From Angiostrongylus vasorum (lineage: Eukaryota; Nematoda; Chromadorea; Rhabditida; Metastrongylidae), in contig JADANN010000100.1 in NCBI GenBank assembly GCA_018806985.1, forward strand, positions 186,001 to 250,000: a stretch of 64,000 bases of DNA, given 5' to 3'. The position numbers and the translations under genes are program-made. This document shows positions 54,701 to 64,000 of the stretch, one piece after another. Numbering within the stretch: position 1 is the stretch's first letter; the number at the start of each line of letters is the position of its first letter. Under the pieces are notes generated by a model. The model saw nothing but the letters and a program-made list of their open reading frames with translations, searched no databases and had not been told where the DNA came from.

Positions 54701-57700
54701 ATCTCTGACTTCTGAAAACACAGAAAAACGACTTTAAGTCAAACTTCAGAAAAAAAGTTTCAAGTGTTGATGATGCTACCAGTTGTACAATAACCTCCCA
54801 AATAACAATGATAGAAGAACTCTTCACCTGTTTGAGGTATCCTTTCACGTGGGATAGGATAGAGGATGGCTGCCATCGGAAAAGGTAAGAGAAAAAAACA
54901 ACAACAAAAACTTCTTTTAATTTCAAAAACTAAGTTTTTCTCTACTAACACATTGCTGATGCCATTGTAGACAACAAATTTCCTACCTTTCCCTAATTAA
55001 CAGTAGGATGAAAAATTCTACTGTCGCATCCAGTGGTGACGAAGCTTATGAGTGTTTTCAAAATGTGGCCAAATATGCACAAGCGTAGATTTGAGTCATT
55101 CCGCCAAACAACCAATCTCCAGACGCAAAATAATTTGTCTATCAATTTTGGTACTTTTTGGCATCACATTTTCTTCCACCACAAAACTACTGTACCATTC
55201 TGTTCTAAAATCATAATGGCTGAATAGTACGTCAGAGCAATTTTTGTGAAAGAGTTAAAGACAGGGTAAAAACGGAGGGATATCGCTATTCTTAAAAAGC
55301 GTCGAATGATCGCTTACGGTAGAAGTGGAATTGTAAGGTATTATTATTGTGTACAGAGGGTATTCCTAATCTGGGAGATAAAAACTAGTGCTAACTACCG
55401 TCAGTGCCGCACAGTGAAGTTCCGGAAAGCTATGCTCATTTGACTTACTCGACGTAAGAAGAATTTTGACAAAAAGTTGTGCTCGGATAATCTATTAAAA
55501 ATAAACGACCACAAAATCTTGGCTACGGAAAGTCCATAATATGATGGCTTTCTGGGTTCTCATCTATTGAGGTGAGAAATTCAATCTCTCGCCACTTACT
55601 CAGGTGAATACGATGCTTACCTTTAACCATTACGCTGATTGTTAAAGAGCAGCCCAAGTTTGCAAAGGTCTGAGTTTATCTTAAGTGGCGACGGCACTAC
55701 TTTCAATTTCAATGAGCTATCATTTTTTATCACGTGAATTAACGAGTTAAGAACCAAATTTACTGAAAGCACCTTCACAAACGTCTTAGCTTACAATAAA
55801 CCACTGCTCTTAGAAAACGTTAGCACTGTTTGTCTTCAGTTTATTAATAATGTTTTGCACCTTTTGCTTACCTTCATTGGTCCATACTTCTTTGTTATAT
55901 TTCGATGAGTGATATGCCATATGGGAAGCTTTCGAGTTTTTTGGAACCGTTTTTTAACACCAAGTACCATCGAAGACTTTTTCAACGGTTTCTTCTGAAT
56001 TTCTTTTCTTATCTTTCCTTTCTGCAGAAGTTTTTCTCGAATTCGCTCTTCCACTTTTCCTTTCTGCCATGGTTTCTTTTTAAAACGTCTTTCAAGCTTT
56101 CCCTTCCACGGCCTTTTTTTGTACAGTTTCTGTCATTTTTCCTTTCGTCCAAGGTTTCTTTTGAACACGTTCGTCCACTTTTTCTTTCTTCCACGGTTTC
56201 TTTTCAGGACGTTTCGCCGCCTTTCCTTTTTGCGAAGGCTTCTCCTGAATAGATTCTGCCACTAGTCCTTTCTGCAACAGGTTCTTTCGCACATGAGTTG
56301 GCATATTTCCATCCGTTCTCCGTGAAAGCTTCGTATCTTAACGATAATGGCATAAATGAAAAAGTCATGTTGCTATAAATTGTTCATTTTTTAAACTGTA
56401 ATTTAAAGCTATTGCTCGAAAAAAAGCGAATGACTACAAAACATATGTAAAAAAAATGTCAGCAACTCTATCAATGTCTTCGTGTTCCCTAATAGATGCC
56501 TAAACCCTATATGATATCCCCTTCTAAGTTTTGACCCGTATTGTAAGAGAGTGTTAAACTCTCACGGGCATTCTGCAAAAGGCAAGAGTGCATCTTATTC
56601 ATTAAGAGAACACTTGAGATGATACAATTACAAATAAAGTCTCACCAATTCGCTTGGCATTTCCGAATTTTGCATTCCATCGTTGATATTTCTCTTCGAG
56701 GTCTAATAGTACAACCACGCACTTGGCGTGCTGTTGAACCGTCTTGGCGCCTTTGGCGCACGTTTGATGCGCAGCTCTTTGGTACTCAGAGACTTTCGAC
56801 ATCCTGAAATCGCCAACTATCCATTCTATAGGGATGTTGAGATGTAAACAAAACTCGTAGCTTTAGCTGAGCTTCATTCCCGTTATTGCCCTTACCTATC
56901 GAGTTTTGCTCATATCTCATCATCTCTATAGCTCTATTTCTCATCGTACCCAGCAATGGAAAAGAAAAGGCTGGAAATTAAAGTCGCGACATTATAATAG
57001 CTACTCAGTTTTTTATCTGAACTGCTCTCAAACTCAGGTCCGACCATTATGAATATGGTATGAACACTATTCGCTAGTAGCTGGGTAGAATTCTGTAGTA
57101 TCTCGTACCGTTCTTAAAATTCTGTGGTTGTTCCAGCTATTCAGTTTATAAATCGTACAATTTATAGTTTGCTGCTCCAGTTAGGTGTTTAGTACAAGAA
57201 AAGAAGAAGGAGTATATTACAAAAAAAAATGGCCTATATTTACAAAAAACTTCCGCTTTTTTCCTTTCATTTTGGCTACATCGCGATTCCAAAGCAGTTT
57301 TCCCCCCATAATATCATTACGTTTTCTTGTTTTTACACACTTTGTACAAAATATCCAGTACTATATTGAATGACTTGACAGGGCCACAGCATGAGCTAAC
57401 AGCTTTCTTTAGTACTCGACTTTCAGTGTTCCATAGTTAGCCCTCAGTAGTTTCCAATACTTAACTACAAACAACGAGTAGTCCTCAAACGGAGTATCAA
57501 GGTTGTTTTAATTTGGCAAAACTAAAAACACTCGCTGAAGTTCCATTGCAATTAAAAAACAGAATTTAACAAGACCTATAAACTGTTACCACGAAACAAC
57601 GGGGTTGTTTTAGAAATTTCAACATAAGCATCCAACTGTGCTCTACAATGACATGGTTTGTGTTTCTTCGAAACCTTAGTTCGAAATTGCTGGAAGAAGC

Positions 57701-59730
57701 TTCGAAATAGGTGTAACTCTATGTCTTGATAGGCGAGTTCAAAACCGTTGCTTGAGGAGCCCTACAAAACACATCGCGCAGTGGTTTGACCACCCTCCTC
57801 GTACTCAGCGAGAATTCCACCCCTCCAGAGTAGCCAGGGTGGCACTGGACGTATTTGAAGGATAAAAAACAGTGGCTTGTTAAGCAGCTTCATTAGATAG
57901 GTCAGTAACGCATTTAAACCACTCAACGACGTTAGGTAAGGAATAGAATACATCCTTTAGGGAATTAATAAATGTTGGATATGTTATCGTCTTAAGCCCC
58001 CATAGCTCTCAACGTTGATCAATCTCTGATGGATGCGCCACACATTCGACGTCATTAAGCATCATTAGAGGTGAATGAATGCATATCTGGCCTTTGCCAT
58101 GACTCGCGGTGGCTTACTTACGGTTGTATCGAGCCAGTGCTGATATCTTCCCAGACAAGTCTGTCACCAATTCGCCGACCCCAGAAAGATGGAAGGTTTG
58201 GTGAACCATGGGCGCCCAAATCGATCCTGTGTGTGTGTCGCATGGCGCCTCCAAGCACTACCCCCACGCGCGTCCCGTGCTGTAGTCTTATTCACGAAAA
58301 TCAAAAATTCGCTGAAATCGCTGCTAATAAATTTCGATAAAAGTTTAGTATTAGGCTACGATCTGAGGATATAGCAGAAAATATGTGGACTTCCATATAA
58401 TATGTTTTAAGCAGCGTTCCGAACCACAGCTGGAAATCAATGGACTTCGTAAAGATAGTGGAGATGGTAAAGATCAGCATGCTTTTATCCCTTACTATAA
58501 CACTTGGTCATTTACATCTACTGTTAAATGAAAAAGAATCGATGCCATTGAAAGAAAAAAAGGAGAAGGAAAAATTTATCGTCGTAGTTATTAATTCGGG
58601 AGAAATACTTTTCCAAATCAATTCTTTGTGTGTAAGTTGGCTAGAATAGCACCTGTGGATGACCATAAACAACTGCAATGCGATAGAACGAAGAAGTTCT
58701 AAGGAGTAAGGGTTAGTTTAAAAAGCTGTAAACACCAAGTGAATAACACGTTGTATAAAACTAAGAACTTTTTTATAAAACACTGTAGCGTTATATAATG
58801 AAAAGAAAATGAAAACAATAATGACGAGACTTACTTATCTGTCGCTACGGCTGCCATGAGGCCGGAGACAGCTTGATCAAGCCAGTGTTGGTAGAGTTCC
58901 ATACCGGCTTCAGTTGAGATGGTGATGGTAGTCTTCTTACCATCATAGTGTGCTGTGTTTATTCGAGGTGTGTCATTGTCGTCGTCGTCGGCCACATCTT
59001 CATCAGTAATCACATCGTCCTTAACAATACATGAAATATCTTACTAACTTATAAGCACAGAAGGATGAACGGTGGAGAGTTGAGGATGCAACATGCATTC
59101 CAGACCATTCATAGCATCGTTAGAGGTAACTTAAAAAGCCTATTTCGCCTACATAAAGGCCTACGATGGTCTAGTCATATATCATATCAGTACTGCTATC
59201 CTCCTAGACAAGTCTAGTGCTAATATGCCGACTCCGAAGGGGGTGGAAGGCTTGGTGAGTCCTGGGTGCAGGATCAAACCGCTCCAGCGTATATTGCAGG
59301 AGACTTCTAACCATTGCGCTCTACGCCCATCATTGAATTCTTTGAATGAATTGGAATCGAAGTAGCAATGTGAAGCAGAAGCCGAAGAAAACTATGCCCA
59401 CAAATGGGAGAACAAGAGTGGTAACTTTTTTTTGATCATGATAAATGAATTTCATGTGATGTTTAGCCTGCACTAACATATTTACCAACAAAAATTTACT
59501 AGAAACCGATCAGTGTATGCGATTGATATCATAGAAATATCAAGAAGTGTCAGACTTTCCCACCTCCGTAATATTTATTCTGTCCCGCATTTTTTTTAAG
59601 TGCTGATGGAGCGGTGAACGGACGAAGAGCTACGGGAATCGCTTCCTCTCCTGTCTTTATTGTTGTAGCGTTTTTCGGAGAAAATGGTAATCGCACCAAA
59701 TTCTCCAACCATGGGAGTCGTTTCTTCTTC
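45027..59730 (-). CDS. MLT-10-like moulting-cycle protein, gene B (multi-exon)
   Basis: Exons on the minus strand: about 59730-59556 (uncertain), 59019-58835, 56803-56646, 56336-55872, 54711-54625, 54075-53899, 53817-53690 (or a shorter end), 51896-51778, 51552-51381, 50549-50382, 45776-45027. Phases agree between neighbours except across 53.7-51.9 kb, where one exon may be missing. Domain order: acidic N-terminal stretch, moulting-cycle domain (Cys pair in [19 protein letters not shown], Lys-rich repeats, [71 protein letters not shown]), then [11 protein letters not shown] and the LSP-repeat tail. This is the family's full arrangement. Four one-base breaks (56114-56120, 51489-51494, 45665-45669, 45047-45050) interrupt it. 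Confidence 0.88.
46995..47062 (+). repeat. 34-bp tandem duplication
   Basis: GGTATTTCATTATCGAGTGC and the following 14 bases occur twice in direct tandem, without divergence. Confidence 0.95.
47584..47618 (-). ncRNA. Hammerhead-like core
   Basis: Minus strand: AGCT, CTGAGGA, A, stem GGCG-AAAT-CGCC, GAAA, CGTC, AGCC. All conserved core positions are intact apart from the extra A before stem II. Confidence 0.55.
48117..48152 (+). ncRNA. Hammerhead-like core with a 4-bp stem I
   Basis: GGCT (48117-48120), CTGAGGA, A, GGCGAAATCGTC, GAAA (48141-48144), CGTC, AGCC (48149-48152). GGCT and AGCC are exact complements and would form stem I, with cleavage expected after CGTC. Stem II has one G-U or mismatch (CGTC for CGCC). 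Confidence 0.6.
49933..50235 (+). repeat. SINE-like copy (family 1), well preserved
   Basis: Head GATATAGCGCAGTGGTTGGA, B-box region GTGGAGGCGATTCCCGC, body AAACTGGTACCAGACTTGTC, ATACATCAGTAGGCCACCGC, TGATCAACGCCGAGAGCTTT. It lies inside an intron of gene B. Confidence 0.88.
50550..51380. other. Gene B intron, no recognised feature
   Basis: A 113-codon plus-strand frame (50963-51304) is present, but it has no motif and lies inside a well-supported minus-strand intron; I regard it as chance. Confidence 0.5.
52015..52290 (-). repeat. SINE-like copy (family 1)
   Basis: Minus strand: head GCGCGTGTGGCTCAATGGTT, then GGTCGGCAAATTGGTACCAG, CGATACATTGCTAGGCCACC and a CCAACGCCGAGAGCTTT-like end. Confidence 0.85.
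52380..52745. repeat. Head-to-head inverted pair of family 2 SINE-like copies
   Basis: 52380-52560 runs TTTGCAAAAC ... GGTGGGGAGCGAACGCGCTA ... AACGCGTTCACCACCA. 52585-52690 is its reverse complement: TGGTGGTGAACGCGTTAGCC ... GCGCGTTCGTTCCCCACC ... GTTTTGCAAAT-like. A hairpin of about 110 bp per arm is expected. Confidence 0.85.
52790..53065. repeat. Unclassified dispersed repeat, copy 2
   Basis: Partner of 37341-37640; see there for the shared words. 53066-53510 after it holds nothing recognised. Confidence 0.7.
53520..53660 (-). repeat. SINE-like copy (family 2), truncated
   Basis: GAGATATTTGCAAAACTCTG, GAACGAACGTGCTATTGTTC, TTTCCGGGGAGTAACGCGTT, CACCACCACACCATGCGG. It directly abuts the 3' end of the gene B exon 53817-53690. 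Confidence 0.75.
54961..55870. other. Gene B intron, no recognised feature
   Basis: AT-rich sequence between the exon ending at 55872 and the exon 54711-54625 (the rest of this intron, 54712-54960, is likewise blank). No repeats recognised. Confidence 0.5.
55872..56336 (-). CDS. Lys-rich repeat exon of gene B
   Basis: It encodes repeats of the form KKPW.KGK..E (for example [18 protein letters not shown]) rich in Lys, Glu and Gln. An acceptor in phase 1 (TTAAG, exon starting AT ACG) follows the exon ending at 56646. The frame breaks beside the T7 run 56114-56120, but the repeat pattern resumes afterwards ([18 protein letters not shown]). The exon ends AAG before GTAAGC. Confidence 0.75.
56860..57985. 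other. Gene B intron, no recognised feature
   Basis: AT-rich, between the exons at 58835 and 56803. No exon needed here: the two flanking exons join in phase 2. Confidence 0.5.
57990..58275 (-). repeat. SINE-like copy (family 1)
   Basis: Minus strand: GCGCGTGGGGGTAGTGCTTG head, TGGGCGCCCATGGTTCACC, GGTCGGCGAATTGGTGACAG, then GTTGATCAATC and GAGAGCTATGG at the end. Confidence 0.82.
59060..59330 (-). repeat. SINE-like copy (family 1), diverged
   Basis: Minus strand: TGGGCGTAGAGCGCAATGGT head, GGTTTGATCCTGCACCCAGG, CACCAAGCCTTCCACCCCCT, GACTTGTCTAGGAGGATAGC. Confidence 0.75.
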
Positions 59731-59739
59731 TCATACATA

Positions 59740-61040
59740 GGATTGCATAAAATTACTAGTGCTGAAATAAATAGTGAGATATATCAAGTAAAAGAAACTA
59801 TTCGAAAAAGAGAATGGTTCTCAGTTTCACAGTCAAAGGCCTTTTCCGACGTGACTTTGTTTGTGATAAGTTTCCATTCAACTTTAGCACATGAATAGCT
59901 TTCCAAGTTAATCCCGTTTTATTTTTTTGTTGTACTAGGGTTTTAAAGCTGATAGTTTTGCAGAATAAAGAATAAGAATAAGAATAAGAGTACCTCTACA
60001 AAAAAAACTTTCCCTTTTTGAGTTTTTGCTTCTCCAGTTCAAGAACTGCTGACTGTACCAAATGTGCCAGAGTTTCGTACCCTCATTTTTTTCAACTATT
60101 ACTGTCGTTTTATAACTGTGCCCCGTCACTTCCGAACCGATTCAAAAGACCAGTCTTTTTTATCGATTTTTTTAAAATTTTCTTCTCTTCCGGAATCGTT
60201 TCTTTTTTTCTCGTAAAGCTGTAATGAATGGTGTAATCAATCGAACAAGTAATCCTCTTTCGATGAAAATCTGATTTCTGAGCGCTTCATCCTTCCTCAA
60301 TTGAAAATTAGGTAAAGCGGCTAGCAATCTTCATACCGATGAACCCTTTGGTTTAACTAAGATACTCTAAAAGTGTTGCTTTACTCATCCAAGACCTTTT
60401 CCTGCTTATCAGGACGCATTTTGTATAATAAAAACTTGCAAAAGAGAGGACAAAATAACCACAAAGATTTCTGAAGCGAGGAAAAATGACAAAATAACCA
60501 CAAAGATTTCTGAAGCGAGGAAAAATAAAGTCCAAATCGAAGCCATATATAATTGTACTGGATAAAGGACCTGAACGAAGCTATTTTTTTGACTATTAAT
60601 TTGCTGAGCATTTTTAGTTTTTTGAATTACCGTGTGGGTCATATATCGAGAGTTACTTAAAAGGAAAAGTTGAGTTTAAACGGAACCTGTTATGATCAGC
60701 AGTGGTTTATTCATGGAGTGCGATTTATGTTATGGGACGATTGAAGTGCTACAAATCGCAGACGATTGTTGAAGAAAATGGGTTATAGTGAATAGAGGTC
60801 ATACCTTAATGGACGTCTTACCTTTATAGACGACAACGTGATTAATGTGAATCAGAGGCGTAGTGGCTCATAATTGAATAACTGCGTAACACTACGCAGA
60901 CAATCGTTCTCATTAAGTCGCAGTTGTCGTTACTGAGTGATAAACGGGCTGTAAAATGGAACTGCTATACGCCTATAAGATTGAACTACTATGAACAACT
61001 GAAATTGTCTGTAATATATATTGGAATAAATCTGCTGTGT
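59740..61040. other. Upstream of gene B, little recognised
   Basis: Should include the 5' end and promoter of gene B if 59730-59556 is its first coding exon, but no signal is clear. 60450-60527 holds a 39-bp exact tandem duplication (ACAAAATAACCACAAAGATT and the next 19 bases, twice). Confidence 0.5.
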
Positions 61041-61320
61041 AACTTTTTTTTGAAAGGGCACACGTACCGAAACCGGTTAGAGGTGCTCAGTAATAGATAT
61101 AGTCGTTGGTTCTATCCCAAACCCTGAGCAACCTACCCCTCCATCATTATGAGATCGGCATATTGATATCAGACATTTCTGGCGAGAAAAAAACCCTGAC
61201 TTAATGCAACTGCAAGTAATTGCACAGACCAAATGTGCATTAAATCACCTCCACAATTATGTGAACAAAGTCGACTTCATTGTGCATCTCTAGAGGATTG
61301 ACCAACACGGAACGTTTTAT
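61040..61320 (+). repeat. SINE-like copy (family 1), diverged
   Basis: AACCGGTTAGAGGTGCTCAG head, GTTGGTTCTATCCCAAACCC B-box region, GTGCATTAAATCACCTCCAC, GAGGATTGACCAACACGGAA. Confidence 0.7.
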
Positions 61321-61488
61321 TCGTTTGCTTTTTCTTAAGGTTCTCTAACATACTCTCAAAAGAAGTCGCTCCACCGATATGAATTCCTCGGAAATTCTTA
61401 AAAGTAAATGCTTTCATTAGACTTCGGTAACAATAATGAGATTTCTACATGGTCGAGCTGACACCAGGTTGTTATTAAACTTCTATTC

Positions 61489-61526
61489 GGCCAAAGTTTC
61501 GGCGCCTTCGCCTTCTTCAGTGCTGT
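61489..61526 (-). ncRNA. Hammerhead-like core
   Basis: Minus strand: CTGAAGA, A, GGCGAAGGCGCC, GAAA, CTTT, GGCC. The CGTC cleavage word is replaced by CTTT. Confidence 0.4.
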
Positions 61527-61780
61527 TCTGATCCGTTTCGATGGTCCACAGCTGATCATTGTCACGATGTGGATGTTCTTCATCGCGTCGAGTCGAATCC
61601 GGTGAAAGGAGCACCTCTCGATTGGGGAATTTCACTCTGCAGTGCCCTTTTGTCAGGATGAATGTTACTGGATTTCCGCCATCCAAATGGTCTGCGTTTT
61701 GACGGACAATGTATCCTGTAGCCATCGGTACAAACCCGCATCGCAACAATGAGTAGCTGAGGACCATCGACTCGGATCGA

Positions 61781-61822
61781 CGCTGTTCTGAAGAAGGCGA
61801 ATGCTCCGAAACGTTGGCCTTA
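61781..61822 (+). ncRNA. Hammerhead-like core
   Basis: CTGAAGA, A, GGCGAATGCTCC, GAAA, CGTT, GGCC. Stem II is imperfect. Confidence 0.4.
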
Positions 61823-61854
61823 TAGAAGCTTTCATCAACCTCATGTCAACTCAC

Positions 61855-62890
61855 TAATGTAGAAAAATTTCCTCCGAAAATTTGTGGAACAAGTATGGAT
61901 CCCCATTTCATGTAATGATGGAGAAAATAAGCTAGGTTTCACTGAGATGACGAAAGGGGGCGGTGGTGTTCCTTGCGTCGGTTCGTCTTCAATTTATATA
62001 TATGACAATGTCCCCCCTTTCTGGAATCCAGAATGATGATCATTTAGAGCTTTATCTGGAAAGACCAATATAGCTATGCTGGAACGTTTTCACGTTTGAA
62101 CGATGTCTTCTGATATCTAAATTTTGCTGGCACTCACAGTCTCTAACTGGAGTGCACGACTCAAGTTTTCCAAACTTATTCCATCTTTGCTATCCAAAAA
62201 AAGTACAAATTGATAGTTAAAAATTGATGTGCTGTGGTACTCCCAGTTCTTCACCTCAAGCAGTTGCCATTCTTTGTGGATTTGAATGAACGAGTTGGTC
62301 CTAGGCAAGCCTGGCAATAATTTTCCAACCCTGGAAAGCATATTCGGCCCACAAAGAAATCGAACTAAGGTGTTGCTAGTGCTGGAACCGATTTTCTATT
62401 AGGTCTCAAGAAAACTAATTAATCTGCTGTTCTGAAGAGAGTATGCCCAGCTTGTGCAACTTTTAGATCGCCGGTTTAAGGATTCATCGCCACCCGTTAT
62501 AGTGTCTAAGAATTGCTCCCTTTTTGTTGAGCTATGCGAGCACAACTGTTAGAGTTTGTAGTGCGTTTCGTCTATTTCCCAAATTTAATTCTCCGCCATA
62601 ATCTTTTCACTCGAACAAAATACTGTGATGGATTAAACAAGTACCAAATTACCAAGGCGTCAGTGTGACTTTCATGGAGATCCACCGAAATGATCTTTAC
62701 AGACCTAGGGCGTCTATTTCTCTTCGCATACCACACTTCGGTTGATAGTCCTCGTTACACAGAAGAAGCACCGTCGGTACCTCAAACCGGCGATCTCTTT
62801 GATTCTCATTCAAATGGCGCAGAATGTTCGTCAAATGCTTCGAAACAATTAATGTTTTAAGCCTTTCTCTAGCCTTCTAAACAGTTGTGT
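61855..62890. other. Unassigned stretch
   Basis: A minus-strand frame (62341-62117) ends before a GTGAGT donor at 62134, so a stray exon is possible, but no family is recognised. Confidence 0.3.
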
Positions 62891-62894
62891 TTGT

Positions 62895-63115
62895 TGAGAT
62901 ATTTGCAAAAACTCCGGACACTATGTGTATGCGGTGGGGAACGAAAGCGCTATTGTCTTTTCCGCGGAGTAACGCGTTCACCACCACACTATGCAGGTCC
63001 TTCATTTCGCTTGTCTCTCAGCTAGTTCTGTCAATCTCTGCCATCAGCAATCACCCGTCAGTGGGATTGACCTGGGGAGCCCAAATCGCCAACGAATCCA
63101 GTTAAGCTGAAGCTG
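62895..63115 (-). repeat. SINE-like copy (family 2)
   Basis: GAGATATTTGCAAAAACTCC, GGTGGGGAACGAAAGCGCTA, GGAGTAACGCGTTCACCACC, CCATCAGCAATCACCCGTCA, GGGATTGACCTGGGGAGCCC. The most complete copy of the family. Confidence 0.82.
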
Positions 63116-63619
63116 TTACAAGAAAACCTTCAATTCTTCGCCGTCACTAGAAGAAGGATGTCCAGTGCTTTCATGTCGCACTGTGCGTTCGCAACACCTC
63201 CTCGGCCTCGTACGTCTTTAACGTTTCGAGCCGATTGTGCTGCGCACGTCGAAGTTTGAATGCGTAGAAGTAGATTTATCGAAATTACTGTTTTGTAACC
63301 TGGAATTCTAGCCTTTAAAATCTGTCAAAAGTGCAATTTACTTATAATTAAATCGCACTGAACGAAAATGCATAAAATGAAATTTGCGCTGTTATAATAA
63401 CACTGAAAAGGGACCCCGCTAAAAATTACACAAGCACCAACTTTCTGACCACGGAGGGATGGGAAGCTCGGTGAGCTCCTGGCGAAGTCGATTATGCACC
63501 GAACTTTCGACGAATGACAATACTACCACCGAGTTATTATATATAATTATATAGCTGTAGTGTATGTAACACTTTGACTAGAATACGTAAGGTAATTTAT
63601 TTAGACGTAAACCAAGAAC

Positions 63620-64000
63620 TAAGCTGGGGGTAGCACAGTTCTGAGAGCCAACTACAATGCGTATGTGGTCATCGGTTGATCGCTGCGGCCTCGGAAAACC
63701 AAGTCCAACCGTCCCTCCAGGGATGCAGAATTGATACCAGCTCTCTCAAGGTAAAAGCATGCTAGTTCGACCTCCACCCAAACGCTTATTGCAGTCCACG
63801 TGGGAACACCTTTGCTCAGCTATTTCCAAGATTTCAAGGAGAATCGACCCAACGAGCAGCACCCTACGACATTCATACAGAAGAACATATCCTTAAGCAG
63901 CAGCTGCAACATTACACGAAATGTTCGAAAATCACTGTGGACGATGAGCGCGATGAAAACGAATCCAAGCCAAGAAATGCTGAGATCCTCACAATATATG
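63620..64000 (+). repeat. Partial SINE head and unknown dispersed repeat at the window edge
   Basis: 63620-63780 has a family 1 head (GGGGTAGCACAGTTCTGAGA) and GCAGAATTGATACCAG. 63840-64000 resembles 36330-36430. The two parts are in the same order as at 36020-36430. 63116-63619 before them holds nothing clear. Confidence 0.5.

Larger units (their letters stand above)
61465..61850. mobile_element. Family X element with inverted ends and paired cores
   Basis: AGGTTGTTATTAAACTTCTA with a core (61489-61526, minus) at the left is matched by a core and TATAGAAGCTTTCATCAACC at the right. The interior contains GATGTGGATGTTCTTCATCG and GGAATTTCACTCTGCAG. It resembles 26265-26535 and 28560-28745. Confidence 0.65.

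Overview
This is a eukaryotic window, most probably from a clade V (strongylid, hookworm-like) nematode. The evidence is short phase-consistent introns ending in TTTCAG-type acceptors, moulting-cycle MLT-10-like genes with their characteristic LSP repeats, PAN/Apple extracellular proteins, RTE-type LINE remnants and many Penelope-like element (PLE) remnants. Species cannot be fixed from the sequence alone. Nothing here looks bacterial or viral.

Positions 1-24.8 kb hold one large plus-strand gene whose 5' end lies outside the window. It encodes a secreted or membrane-anchored protein: several PAN/Apple domains, a very long Ser/Thr/Glu/Pro-rich stalk built from 92-residue (276-bp) tandem repeats, then two more C-terminal PAN domains and a stop at 24803. 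Its introns are swollen by three RTE LINE remnants, SINE-like copies and a small fold-back repeat.

Positions 24.8-30.9 kb are intergenic, with PLE debris, SINEs, a GTT-rich microsatellite and a doubtful small plus-strand gene (27.6-29.3 kb). Two tandem minus-strand MLT-10-like genes follow. Gene A (30.9-35.7 kb) shows only the C-terminal LSP-repeat part, split over four exons. Gene B (45.0-about 59.7 kb) carries the moulting-cycle domain and LSP tail over at least ten exons. Between and inside them lie a nearly complete PLE (39.5-42.5 kb, reverse transcriptase with a CRYIDD motif plus GIY-YIG endonuclease), a palindromic PLE composite (42.5-44.0 kb), another PLE in an intron of gene A, and a LINE interrupted by a PLE in an intron of gene B. 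From 59.7 kb to the end I see only repeats.

Two themes stand out. (1) About a dozen short motifs resembling a hammerhead-ribozyme core sit in the terminal repeats of the PLE-related elements, often as inverted pairs forming fold-backs. (2) Six reading-frame breaks in otherwise well-conserved coding exons all fall at short homopolymers or next to one. That points to base-level assembly errors more than to real pseudogenes, and it matters for anyone using the gene models.
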